A DNA stretch of 64,000 nucleotides from NCBI GenBank assembly GCA_001600415.1, contig BCJX01000009.1, positions 931,925-995,924 of the forward strand. The letters are read 5' to 3'. Each line of letters begins with the position of its first letter. The first letter of the stretch is position 1. The translations under genes and the position numbers were made by a program. The DNA is from Pascua guehoae. Its lineage: Eukaryota > Basidiomycota > Tremellomycetes > Trichosporonales > Trichosporonaceae. The notes beneath the pieces were generated by a model. The model worked only from the letters and a program-made list of their open reading frames with translations, was not told where the DNA came from and ran no database searches. This document shows positions 36,630 through 47,957 of the stretch, one piece after another.

Positions 36630-38454
36630 TGTGGCTAGTGGTGGTTACGCGTAAAGAGCCGGTAAAACGTGTGGGGCGAGTGGGGACGGCGGAAGATGCG
36701 GCGGGGTAAGGCGGATGCGCGCAAGTGGGTTGGCCGGAGAAGAAGGGTTAAACTTGAGGAGAAACGCCAGATGCAGAGCTGCAAGCAAGAGCTACCTCCG
36801 AAACGCGGCCGTACAGGGAGTACGTTTTCGAGAGTGTGCGGGCTGGGTGGATGCTGATCGTCCCGGATGCTGTCGTGCGGTGGTGGTGAGGCGATGTAAG
36901 ACGCGTTTAGTAGTTGTGGGAGAGTTTGAGTGGGGACCGAGTGAGTCGCCGATGTGCAGTGAGGAGAGGTGTGCCTTGTGTTGTCATGAACTACGCATTT
37001 GGTTCCGCTTTCTTGCCACGTGGCGCACGTTGTTGTTGACTGGCTGAAATGCTAAGGTGCCACACCGTTCTGGCACCGGGTTTCGACACATCCAGAGCAG
37101 AAAGCAGAACGGTGCAACAAAGAGCTGCGACATGTCCGCCGTCCTTCCTGACAGCCGTTCGAGGATCTACACGAACGGCTGTCAGAGAGCCGGTGGCTGC
37201 AGTTCTAGTATTTATGTCACTACGGTATGGTAAAGTACCTGGGTACAGAGTGCCCTCCAGAAGTATGTGGCGCACCTCACACTCACTTCCCCAGGCTGGA
37301 TTCAACAACCGGATCGCAGGTCTAAGGGGCCTGGGTTTGGCTCCATATGTAACGTGTGGATATTGGCATCGTCGAGAATTGAACTCGTGGGTAAGTTAGT
37401 TTCGCTGGGTTCTTACCGTTTGTCGACGGTGCTGAAATATGAGGTAGTGGGTTTGTTGTCCCAACATCCTGCCCAGAACTGAGTCCACTGGGCCACTACG
37501 ACGGAGAAGAGCGTTCTCTGACCATGGTATTCTAGCTGGTTCATACGGTCACCTGTCTCCAGCTATCGCCGGCAAGTTTCGGAGGCAGAGGGTCCGTGGG
37601 TGGAGTAGGTTTGTTGATCGCTGGCAAGGTGCGTGAGGTTATCGCAACAACCATGGCCTGTCTTCTAAGTGCATGGCAACTGGCATAGTCATTCGTCGTG
37701 AGGGTTTCCAGTCAGTGGGATATAAGGGTATCTTTTTCCGAAGACTTGAGAGCAACAAACTGAGTGATTGTGACAGTCACCATACCGCACTTCACCGAGC
37801 GGGATAAATAAGGTGTGGTACGTGGATATGATTGTTCTTGGCACGTACTCGTGATCTTGGCATCGAGTTGACGAGTCTACAGGTGTAGTACAAACACGAG
37901 CCCTGAATCCAGTCAAGCACTGAACATACAGTCTGTGCCCACGGTGGTCACGCAGACGGCTCTTCTGAGTCGGAGGTTTATTATTGCCTCTCTGGCACAG
38001 CGTCGCGTTTGCAGTCTCACTGAATCTCCATGACGTGCTGTCGGGCGTTGTGGGACTTTAAGCAAGCAGCGTGGGTTTGCCCTATGGTTCGTGCGCTGTC
38101 AGGTGCGGCAACGGCCGGTAATAGAGTCCTGCAGAGAAATCCGTGCCAGATGCTCCAGTAACAACGGCGTGGCGATAGGACACAAGAGTTCCGTGGAAGC
38201 GCCAGCCACTGGTAGCTTCATTGTTCGCTGACCTTTGGAGGTCAAGAGACAGAGTGCATATATCAACATCTTCAGCTGCGTCCAACAAAACTAGTCTGGA
38301 GAGAACCAGAGTCCACGATCTAGTTGTGAAGGTAAGTACTATGCACCCCCACTTCCCCTGCCGAGCACAACTCGCTGCTGACCACTTGTAACCTCAGGTC
38401 CTGACCCAGAAGAAGGTTTGGGGACGTTACTTGAAAGCTAGTAATCGGATTTTT
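36630..38454. other. Intergenic between HP1 and copy D
   Basis: 1.8 kb. Contains the hairpin at 37148 and, at about 37370-37510 on the minus strand, an A-box-like TGGCCCAGTGG and B-box-like AGTTCAATTCT without a convincing cloverleaf. No protein gene supported. Confidence 0.55.
37148..37185. repeat. Perfect 14-bp hairpin
   Basis: CTGACAGCCGTTCG, loop AGGATCTACA, then CGAACGGCTGTCAG. Not followed by a T run; in intergenic DNA. Confidence 0.85.
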
Positions 38455-38573
38455 CATCTGTTGCCACGGAGACGAGGTCCACGCCCACTTTTATTTCGCA
38501 GCTCACATGGGCATCGACATTGGAGATATTTTCATCCTATTGGTTACAACCTCGTTTGCACTGGGTATAAAAG
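38455..38573 (+). promoter_or_regulatory. Shared upstream box plus TATA box, copy D
   Basis: CATCTGTT followed by GCCACGGAGACGAGG (38455-38477), then TATAAAAG (38566-38573), 100 nt before the ATG. The clearest version of the pair. Confidence 0.75.
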
Positions 38574-38673
38574 ACTAGATGATCACTCTCTCGTCTGCTC
38601 TTCAACCTTCTGCCCGGTCATTCTCTTCCGCAGATCAGTATAACTCATTCGCCGTCTTACAACTCATCTCACC

Positions 38674-39153
38674 ATGGTCGCCATTCCTGTCCTCGCCACA
38701 CTCGCTGCTGCTACTTTTTCAACACTGGCGGCTGCAACTCCAACTGCGGTGGAGAGGGACCCCAGAATCCGAAGAGAGGTTCGACAACAGATAGAGGGTG
38801 CCGCTTCGATCGCAAACACGCGCGCGTGCCCTGGCGTTCTTATCGACGATGGACCGGTCGGCAAAAGTGGCAAAAACGGCCACTGGTGGCTCTATTATTC
38901 TTCAACCCAGGGCGGCACAAATTGCCTCTACGTCGACAATAAGACTGGCAAGACTCACCTTACGGCGGCGCATCTGGTTGCCGATCCAGTGAATTTCGTC
39001 GTTGACAGTGGTCCTTACAAGTCATACGCTGGCTCTGTCCGCCTGCACAACATGGCGGGCAGGTGCGTCCAGCTCTACGCTTGGGTTGGCGACGACGTCG
39101 CATATAATAAGAAGGGCAAGAACATCCAGGGAATTATATTCCACTGCAAATGA
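38674..39153 (+). CDS. Small secreted four-cysteine protein (SapA-like), copy D
   Basis: Single exon, 159 residues. Signal peptide MVAIPVLATLAAATFSTLAAATP, then a basic stretch with RR (DPRIRREVRQQ) that could be a Kex2-type cleavage site, then the family domain: IANTRACPGVLIDDGPVG, GHWWLYYSSTQGGTNCLYV, GPYKSYAGSVRLHNMAGRCVQL, ending IIFHCK. Four cysteines conserved. It points away from copies A-C, across the oxidase and HP1. Insertion KKGKN before the C-terminus makes its last loop longer than in the others. Function unknown; the resemblance to actinobacterial SapA is a pattern judgement. Confidence 0.87.
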   Translation: MVAIPVLATLAAATFSTLAAATPTAVERDPRIRREVRQQIEGAASIANTRACPGVLIDDGPVGKSGKNGHWWLYYSSTQGGTNCLYVDNKTGKTHLTAAHLVADPVNFVVDSGPYKSYAGSVRLHNMAGRCVQLYAWVGDDVAYNKKGKNIQGIIFHCK

Positions 39154-40450
39154 GCGAACATGTTTTGAAGATGAGATTAAGGAGCGCAAGAGAAGTGCTG
39201 ATTCACAGTGAACTTGAGTTCTTCACGGGGGAGGGCACAGCACAATCTCAAATCTTCGCTGATGACGGGAAGCATGGCAAGTATAAGAGTGTCCCTGTAA
39301 GCGAAGCTGACGTGTTCTGCAGCGAGTACAGGTTTGCCACTACGATAAGCGTGAGAATGGTAACGCATTTTGGATGTATGCGATGAAGAGGGCCTACACC
39401 ATGGTGTCTGCGGGCATGAACTGAGCTTTCGTCAAATCCGAAGGATACTCGCTTCTGAAGTGACGCTGAAGAAGTGGGCAGTTTCTTGTTTCAGAAAGTT
39501 TGACAGCATGGTCGGCGGAATCAGTGCCACACAGCACCCGCAAAGTGGACGTTGCCCAACTGTGGCAGCTCTCCAACAGACCATTGCTGTAAATCAGTAC
39601 ATGCTTTCTGTTCTCCGCGGCATTTCTACCTCAACCTAGCGTGTAATTCTGTGTGTGCTGGGGATACCGTGTTGCGGGTGCCAAGCTCTACTTCCAGTGT
39701 ACCGACTGAACAGGCCATAAAGGGCACCGCCCACTACCGGGACAACTGGGACAAAGATTGTGCATAGCACCGCTGGGTCTTTGCGCAGGGGGTGGACATT
39801 GTGCATGTTATGCTTCGTGCAGCACCCCACCTGTACTCAAAGCTGGGGATTATCGCCAAACCACCCAGACAGCTGTTGCTTTCGTGCCAAGCCAAGAACA
39901 TCACGTGCCACAAGCCACACCTTGAACGCGGCACACTGCTCACAATGACGCAGACCGCGGCGATCCGATGCCGTTCTTATCAACAGTACCTTGGAATCCG
40001 GGGTTTATCGTCTCGCGTGTCATGGACGTTGACACTACCCCGTTACCGGATGTCGGGCCGCTACGATGTATGGCTTGGCAGGGCCATGGACAAGCCCGAT
40101 CGATTCTTAACGGGTGCAAGCCGACAGCAGGAGGTGGCGGAATCGGTGTTCACCGCCAATAATGGCTACCGACGGCCGACACCCCAACTATGCAACTATC
40201 CCCCTGCCAAGAGTAAGTATACCGGTGCCGACGCATCGATGTGGATGCTGCAGTGATGTCCAAGTACCATCCGAAGAGAATTCGCATTGGCTTGGGAAAC
40301 GCGCGGCCATCCGTGGCCGTACAGTCTAGTTGTGAATGCCTGCGTGTGAATGCTACGTGCTGCTTCATCGAGGCGCCGGTCAAAGCGCCCCTAAACGAGG
40401 GCGAGCCCTTTGTCATTGATGTGTTGGAAAGGTGCTTGCGATCGCAGTTT
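39154..40450. other. Intergenic between copies D and E
   Basis: 1.3 kb. A 154-codon frame at 39792-40256 has no family signature and is not called. Nothing else seen. Confidence 0.5.
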
Positions 40451-40543
40451 CATCAGTCGCCACGGAAACGCGTGAATTCCTGCGATCATGACATTGCCTT
40501 TCTGCCCTCTCTGGTTCTTTGGTGTGCCTCGTGACGGAATAAA
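40451..40543 (+). promoter_or_regulatory. Shared upstream box plus TATA-like element, copy E
   Basis: CATCAGTC followed by GCCACGGAAACG (40451-40470; 3' end diverged), then GAATAAA (40537-40543), about 116 nt before the ATG. Confidence 0.62.
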
Positions 40544-40658
40544 CGAGATTGACTGAAGTGCTTATCCCGGTGGTGGTGCAACTGTATTTTAACAGCACCC
40601 TCCAATGTCCCCGTCGTCTCTCTCACACTGTCCGCCGACCCCTCCCATTCACCGCAAT

Positions 40659-41114
40659 ATGGTCGCCTTATCCATCTTCGCCGTCATTGCAGCAACTTGC
40701 TCGACCGTTGCAACAGCCGCAGCCGTCACTATCAGCCCACGCCAGTGGGACTATCGTCACGGCGCTGGGGCCTGGGAGTACGTCAACACCAAGTCCTGCC
40801 CCGGCAACCTGGTGGACGACGGCAAAGTGGGTAACAGTAGTGGCCACTGGTATCTGTACTACTCGCCCGCTCGCGGTGGAACGAACTGCTACTACGTGGT
40901 TAATACCACCGGAAAGAGGCAGTGGATGATTGCGTCGATAAATGAGCATTCCAATCTAGCTGGTCATTCAGCGCTTAACGAGGGGGGTTTCGTGGACTAC
41001 GCAGGCTCGCTCCGGCTGTACAACATGGCGGGCAAGTGCGTCGAGATCCATGCCACAATCGGCAAAGAAACGGTAACCAGAGGTCGAAAGGGCAACGTCC
41101 ACTGTGGAAAGTAG
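40659..41114 (+). CDS. Small secreted four-cysteine protein (SapA-like), copy E
   Basis: Single exon, 151 residues from the ATG at 40659; an in-frame ATG at 40605 would put 18 Pro/Ser-rich residues before the signal peptide and is less likely. Signal peptide MVALSIFAVIAATCSTVATAAA, then YVNTKSCPGNLVDDGKVG, GHWYLYYSPARGGTNCYYV, a possible N-glycosylation site (NTTGK), GFVDYAGSLRLYNMAGKCVEI and the end NVHCGK. This copy and broken copy A form a subgroup (VDDGKVGNS, ARGGTNC, no long propeptide), distinct from B, C and D. Secreted, two likely disulfides. Function unknown. Confidence 0.86.
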   Translation: MVALSIFAVIAATCSTVATAAAVTISPRQWDYRHGAGAWEYVNTKSCPGNLVDDGKVGNSSGHWYLYYSPARGGTNCYYVVNTTGKRQWMIASINEHSNLAGHSALNEGGFVDYAGSLRLYNMAGKCVEIHATIGKETVTRGRKGNVHCGK

Positions 41115-41909
41115 CCGACATTCCATGTGAGGAAGGCTTCAGGGAGCATATGGGCTTTGCTAACATGGTTTTTAGCGACCGTTGGCCATACACGAGTATC
41201 GTAGGGGACGCCACAGTTCCAATTAAATAATGGATGTGCCTAACAGAAACGAGGTATGTCGCTATTGGCCCAGCGGAAAAGCTGACCTTTGCAAGGAGGA
41301 GAAAACCCCTGTGCTACGAGTATGAAGAGGAAATGCAAAGCTGGAGAAAATGGAGGAGATGGACCTGTCATTGTTGCTTTCCACACGGGCAGACAAAGGC
41401 CACATGATGTACGATCATTAGCCACACCAAGTCCTCTCCTATGCTCGCCATCAGACAACATGTGTCGCCATTGAGCCTTTCCGGAGCAACAGAGGCAAGC
41501 ATCGCCCAGACGGGACACTGCTCTCATAGCACTTGCTGCTAGACCACTGCCACATACCCAAGTCTGTTTCACTATGGATATTTCGACAACCTGTCATTCA
41601 CTCGTCGCACCAAGAGCACCTGTTCCAAAGTCCCACGTCCACTTGTTTGGTGTCCCCAAGTGCCACAATCCCGAGAATGATGTGTAGTAGGGCCGCCTCG
41701 GACGTAAGGTACTCGCAGATCTTCTCATCACGGCAGTCAGAGGTTACCCTCTGCCGTGGAATGGGCCTTTTCTGGCCGATACTCCTGCACTAGTAGTCGG
41801 AGCAGGTGGGCCCGTGCTGATTGTTTAAACACAAGGAGGGGTTCAACCTGAGAACCGACAAGCACTCTTCCCGCATTCGTCCCCTGAAGGAAAGCAACCA
41901 CTCGTCAAT
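41115..41909. other. Intergenic between copy E and the Val-type tRNA
   Basis: 795 nt, no gene recognised. Confidence 0.55.
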
Positions 41910-42013
41910 GGCGATTTAGCTCAGTTGGTTAGAGCGCATGCTTAACACGAGATGCTCGTGCTCCGCATGAGGTCGGCGTCGGGCTACGGACAGTTCGACC
42001 CTGTCAAACGTCA
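41910..42013 (+). tRNA. tRNA-Val(AAC)-like gene with intron and oversized variable region
   Basis: A-box region TAGCTCAGTTGGTTAGAGCG forms a D arm GCTC/GAGC. Anticodon stem CATGC/GCATG encloses TT-AAC-A, a 16-nt insertion and C38, giving anticodon AAC. The T arm GACAG-TTCGACC-CTGTC is perfect. Acceptor GGCGATT pairs with AAACGTC except one A-A mismatch and one G-T. Between the anticodon stem and the T stem are 19 nt instead of the 4-5 expected for Val: AGGTC plus 14 extra. Either a second insertion (intron or decay) or a misread isotype; may be a pseudogene. Confidence 0.5.
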
Positions 42014-42409
42014 AGAGATGCTCCTCTTTTGCTGCTGTTGGGCATCTTCCCAGGCAAGCGGTATATCACAGGGTACCGCTGCAAGTCAGGCTCAAGATCT
42101 ACTGTATGGTTCTGTACTAACGCAAGGTTGTGCTGGGAAAGCGATGGTGTTACATCGCGACCTCTTAACCAAGTGAGCATTGTCGCATCCCACATCAATC
42201 AAGTTCCTCAGAGACTCGGTGACGTACCGCAGCACTCAATTGCGAACCACACGTAAATGCTCACATGTTGACATGCCTCGGTCTACACTGCGACACTACT
42301 TATAACCACGACAATTACGACTGCCACACCTCGACGTCGACACTGCGACACTGCAAAACCTCGATGCTCACGACAACTTCGTCGGTTCTCTTCTACCAAG
42401 GTACACACT
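42014..42409. other. Intergenic, BYE1-like 3' side
   Basis: 396 nt, no gene seen. Confidence 0.5.
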
Positions 42410-45400
42410 CTACCACCGTCCCCGCCCCCTGCCCCTCCCTCGCCCGCGGAACCCTCCTGCAAACCCACCGCGACCATTGGGCCCTAGCCCCGGTCCCGGT
42501 CCCGGGCGCGGTGGTCCAGGCGGCCCTGGGGGTCCGCGAGGTCCGAGTCCTTGGAACCCGGGCGGACCGTAACCCTGTGGCCGCACGTCGTACGGCCCGC
42601 CGTGTTGGCCTTGCGGCGGGGGGTAGTATTCGTGTGGGGGAGGGGGAGGGGGGCGATATGCGTCCTGAGAATGTGGGCGGTATGGTGGGAAGGGCGGCCG
42701 TCCGGGCATGCCAGGGGGACCCATCTGTGATCCCATCTGACCCACACCCGGGCCCGGGCCTGGATGGTGGTTCGAGTGCGGGTTGGGGCTGAGCACGCCC
42801 TGTGGTGGGCTCATGGCGGGGCCGAGTGGGCTCATGGGGTTCGCGTTCGTGTTGGGAGATTGGTTGATTACGCCGGCAATGGCGGCGGGGTTGAGGCTCG
42901 CGACGAGTGCCTGGAGTTGTAGGTTGGGAAGCGGGCCACCCGGTGCTGGCGCGGAGGGTCCCGGAGGCTGGTGCTGGGTGTGATTTGGATGTGTCGGGTG
43001 GTGATGCACCGGTGGCGGGCGAGGTGGAGCGTGTGGGTGCGGCGAGTGCGGAGAGTGGCTCGGCGCGTGGGTGTACGGTGACCGTGACGTAGGCGAGGGG
43101 CCCCCGACTTGCTCAGCTGGGGAGTTGGACCCGCCCTCTCGGGCCGCCACGAAGACGCCAACCACTACGGGCTCGGACCGGACGGGGGGTAGCGAGTAGT
43201 TGTCGATGAGGTCGAAGATCTCTGGGGACGCGTCGCCGGGTCGTAGAGGGATGAGATAGAGCTCGCGCGCGGCGCCGGGCGGGAGGCGGTCGGTGTACGG
43301 ATGGTAGATGCCATGGCGTCTGGTTGTTAGCACGGAGAGCTGGCTTGGGGAGAAAGCGTTGGAGAATCAGGTTGTGGGAAACGAGTGTGAACCCGAAGTA
43401 GATGGGGGAGTGGTGAGATAGGCCATAACCAGTCACGGACACGAGGACATGCAAGAGAGAAGCAAGCAGACTTGCAAACCAACGGGAGGAGAGGGGAGAG
43501 AATGAGAAGGCAGTGGCAAGGGCAACCCAAGACCAGGGTGGTGTGGAAGATGAGAATGGCAGCCCTGAGTGGGGACATTTGCCACCGCCAGAAACAAAAA
43601 TACTGGGACACAAACAACTCTCAGCCGTACTCACTCCCTCTGAACATGAAACTCGACGAGGTCATGCCACGCCTTCCTCTCGACTTCGCTCGCGGAGGGT
43701 GCCGGGGAGAAGACGACCGTCACCAGCTCGCGCGTGCGATCCAGCCTCCGGTCGGCGAGGTACTGCAGGCTCTGGGCGACGGGGACGCGACCAGCAATGG
43801 CGATCGCGCGCGAGGGCAGCAGGCGAGACCAGTAGGCTGAGGGTGGGGTAGTGCGGCCAGAGATGAGGCGGAGGTCGATCGGAACCGCGGGCGAGGGGAC
43901 GGCGGGGTTTGTGATCTGGTATTAGCGGTGGTCGAAGTCAAACAGGGAATGAGGATTTGTGATAGGGTGTTGGGGCTGGACTATCGGTGGGTGTTTAGAT
44001 GCACCACTGCAACTTTGGCAACCCCTAGGACGACAACGGCAGCTTGTCCATCGCCAGACTGCCAAAGCCAGCATCCCGCCCCCTACCACCTATCCTTAAA
44101 AAACTCACTGAACCACTCCACAGCACAGGCCGCCCCTTGAGCGCGTCCTCGGCGACATCCTTGCCGCCCTCCTTCTCATCCCCGAGGCCATCATACTCGA
44201 CATCGGCCTCAGCGACGATATCGCTCAGGTCGACGGCATCCTGATCCTGCTCGGTATCGAGATTTTCGAGCGTCGCTTCCTCTGCAGCCGCTTCCGTCCG
44301 CCACGCCGAGCTCAGCTGCCTTCCGCGGGAGATGGGCGACAAGGGCGTGATCGAAGGGCGGCGGTGCGAGCCGATCGAGATCGTGGGCGAGGGCGGGCCT
44401 ATACTTGCACTCGCGTCCGACTCCCGGCGGGCCCGATTCGTGGGAGACGCTACGACGTGGTCTGCATCCTCCTCGCGCTCCCTTTCCCCACCTTCGTTCA
44501 TACCACTGTCCCTGCGGTCACCGCTATCCCGCTTATCCTCATGCCGCCGCTCGGGCTCGATAACCTCGTACCCGTCCGGACCCGCACGGACCTCCTGCAC
44601 TCCTTCCTCCTTGATCTTGACCGTCTGCCGCAGACGCTCCTTCTGCGCAGCCTCGATCTCGGCACGCTGCTCGCCCGTCGCTACGTCGACGGATGTGAGG
44701 AGCGCGACTTGCGCCGCGGTCAGAGTTCCGTCTGCGATGGAGGCAACGAGCTCGGGCCGTTCGCTGGCGCGCGAGAGGGCTGAGTGGAGGAGGTTGTATT
44801 GGGCTCTGGAGTGTTAGCTAGATACATGGATATGTGGCCATGCTGCAAATAGGAGAATGGACGTTGGGTAGGAATGGGTGCGATCCCATCCATGGCCGGG
44901 AATGGGGAGGCGATCGGCGAATCTCCTCGCCTACCCCCATCCTTCCTAGCCACATCTATCCTCCCTCACACTCCCTCCACTCGACGACTTACTTGTAACG
45001 CCCCGCTGCCGACTCTTTCCCCTTCACCATCTCTTTAAACTTGGCAAAGATCCCCGCCTCGACCTCACGCGAGTAAGCGTCGAGCGCCTCGGCGTCCTTC
45101 TTGTCGCCAAAGATGTCGCGGAACACAGCCACCATCTTGTCGAGCACGAAGCGGCGGACGGGAGGGAGGCCAGACCCTGCAGCTGTCGTTGTGGGGGTAA
45201 CAGGTGTAACCGGTGTAACAGGCGTTGCGGGTGTTGCGGGCTGGTCATGCTTTGCCTGCTTGCCGTCCTTTCCTTGCTTGTCGTCACTGACATGCGTCTT
45301 GTCCGGCACTTCCTTGCTCTGTTCCAAAGGTTCGACTTGCTTCTCCAAACTCTCAGCTTGTTCAGGGATAGCAATCGACGGCTTCCGCTTGGCCTCCCGT

Positions 45401-47957
45401 GAGCGTGTCGCTCGCCCTGGAGCAGACGACACGGAGGCGCGCTTGCCTCGGCCTCTGTCGTTCCTTTCTGGAGGGGCAACATGTTTCGATTCGCGCCGCG
45501 TGCGCTTCCGTGGCGACTCGGACTCGGGCTCGGATGCCGACTCGGGCTCGCTGGGGACAGCCTCGGACCCCGAATCGGAGCGTACGGATGGTGATGGTGA
45601 GTGTGAATGTGCGGACTCTGGGGCAACTTCGACGGCGGGCTCTGCCTCTTCGGCAGGCTCTTTGGGAGCCTCAGATTGCTGGACCGCTTCCCTTTCGGTT
45701 GGGGCCGGGAGTTCGGTTGGTGCTTCAGGTTCTTTGGGAGCCTCTGAATCCTGGGGAGCTTCTGTCTCTGTGGGAGCTTCTATCTCTGTGGGAGCCTCTG
45801 GCGCAGTGGAAGCTTCTGGCGCTGTGGAAGCCTCGGGTACTGTAAGAGCTTCTGATTCCTGAGGAGCTTCTGATTCCTTGGGGGCCGGGGGCTCTGTGGG
45901 AGCTTCAGGTTCCTCAATTTCAGCAGCTTTCCGCTTAGACTGGATGTCAGTTCGATACTGCAGTGTGCAGAATAACGCCACCTGGCACGCGACATGCGAC
46001 CTCCACCACCGGCAGCGCCACGTCATGGCGGGCAATAACATACGGGAAAGACGCTCACCTTGGCGGCAGCAGTACGCTTGGACGTCCTCTTCTTGGTCGG
46101 CTTGGTCTCGGCGTCGTCATCCTCAATCTCGACGTCGGAAGGAGGTTTGGGGGACGGGAAACTCTCGATGTCGTATATGTCTGGGGAGTCAGCGTCGTCA
46201 ACAGGCACAGGCGGGATGGATAGGTAGGTAGGAAGAGGTAGGTGGGAACTGAGGAAGGGAGAATGCGTGATGGGGCGAAAGGCGATGCGACGAGGTGTGA
46301 AGTGGTCGGCCAGGGAGTTGGGAGTGGGGCAACAGTGGACAGGACGAAGGACGATGGGGACATGGGGACACAGCCACGCGCTACTCTTAGGCGGACATGA
46401 CTAGTATACACAGTACCACAGGGTGTGGCACAAGGACGTCATGAACGGAGTGAGACTGGGCATGCAGAACGTACACTGCCGCACCAACCACGACGCAGCC
46501 GGATAGCGGGTACAGACTAGCTCGACGAGCTCGATATGTGCACGTATCCAAAACTTTTGAGTACGAGGCACATTACAGCTCACTGCAGCTGTGCAGATGG
46601 ACAAGATTGGCTACACGTTCCCCTCGTTCCATCCATCCTGGTGCCCGTGCCAGTCTGCACCATGCTCCAGGCACTGGCACTGTGTGTCGGCCCGGAGAGG
46701 GATTGGTGCAAAGGGTTCGCGCATTATGCGTCTGCGGCAAGCGTCTCCAGTGGTACTCCCGTGCGTGTCTGCCCACGCAATGCGCGCGTCTCCTTTGTGC
46801 CCGTGTCCCCTGTCTACCCGCATCGCCTCTGGTATCGCTTTGTGCGCCTGCCACCAGTCTGTTCAGACATCCCTCCCACCAGCCCCATCGGCTCTCGTGC
46901 CGAGCTCTCAGAGCAAAGCTCGAATGCCCATGCTCGGCGCCTTTGGTCCAGCCCAGTCCGCCCAGCTCTGCCTCGCTGCCGCGTCACGAAACAGGAAGTG
47001 AAGGGCAGGGCGTGTCTCGCGTCTAGGGTGTGTACTACAACTATGGCCGGTCCAGCGGTCCATGCCCACGAGGTACATAGCCTTTGCGGCGGGTGTTGGT
47101 TGTTGGCTGGTGTCGGTTGAGTTTTGTTTTCGAGTGGTGGGGCCGGCGCAGGCGGGGTCGCCACGATGGCGGCCGCCTCGCGCAGCTGCCGTGTCCGGTG
47201 TTGGGTTCCACTTTGGGAGTGTGGTAGATGTAGGAGGTGAGGGGTAGGGTGAAAGTGGATGATGATGGTAGGGAGGGGAGGAAGGATCAGAGTGCCGGGC
47301 TCGACGAGCCACGACAATCCCGACCCGAGTAGTGACTTACACGTCGTCTTCTCGCCCGTCCGTTCCGCGCATGCGGGGCACACATACTTGTCTGCCCTGT
47401 TAGCCACGCCCGTAAGTGTGGACGTACGAATACGCTCCGCCTCGTCCTCTGTGAGGTTGATGCAGTCGAAATGGAACCTTGGCTGTCAGATCATTCCACC
47501 CGAGGTACCATGGTACGCACCAATCCACACACTCTCCACACTCAATCATCGGGCCCTTCCGGTCCTCGTGGCAGGTACAGTATTTTGATCGGCGCGGCTT
47601 CTTGGCCTGCTTGGCCCGCGACTTTGGGGCGGCGGCGCGCTTCTTGCCTTTGGTGGGGCTCTCGGAAGCCTCTCCCTCGGCGGCATCTTCTCCTTCTGCC
47701 TTCTCTTTCTCTTCTCCTTGCGCCTCGTCCTCTACTGCCTCTGTCATGGTGGTGCCATCGTCCCCAGCGGCGCCTTTGGCTTGTCCCTCGGCTTCCTCGT
47801 TGGCTGCTTCCTTGGCCTCCTCTGCACGCCCACTCCGCGTGACTCTTCCCTTGGCCGCTGCGAGGAGCTTATCGGTGTGTTCGCTCTCGAGTGCGCGGGC
47901 GCTCTTATTGCGTACGCGCGTACTGGAGCGTGTCGCAACTGCGGCACCGTCGGTCAT
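42410..47957 (-). CDS. BYE1: BYE1-like transcription elongation regulator (PHD, TFIIS-central, SPOC)
   Basis: Seven exons: 47521-47957, 47341-47477, 46059-46180, 44993-45939, 44109-44805, 43635-43915, 42410-43319; 1176 residues. Bye1 binds RNA polymerase II and H3K4me3 (family knowledge). After a basic/acidic N-terminus the PHD finger spans about 124-185 (KYCTCHEDRKGPMIECGECVDW, FHFDCINLTEDEAERI, YVCPACAERTGEK). An acidic region with EAPTE repeats follows, then the TFIIS central domain at about 495-590 (RRFVLDKMVAVFRDIFG, KFKEMVKGKESAAGRYKAQYN), and a SPOC domain at about 775-930 (VLWSGS, YWSRLLPSRAIAIAGRVPV, ELYLIPLRPGDA, VVVGVFVA). The tail is Pro/Gly-rich and ends RGRGRGRGRW. Start: first ATG before the PHD frame. 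Intron 2 is 1160 nt, far longer than the rest; a missed in-frame exon there is possible. Confidence 0.87.

Noticed and set aside
37366..37506. tRNA-like signal on the minus strand with A-box TGGCCCAGTGG and B-box AGTTCAATTCT
   Set aside because: No 7-bp acceptor, no consistent anticodon stem and a mismatch in the T stem; box-like sequences alone are not enough.
38082..38288. Short minus-strand frame (DICTLSLDLQRSAN)
   Set aside because: Sixty-eight codons without a recognisable family or splice partners.
47363..47393. Possible 31-nt intron (GTACGT to CTAACAG) in the PHD exon of the BYE1-like gene
   Set aside because: Removal would shift the frame and destroy the second half of the PHD finger.
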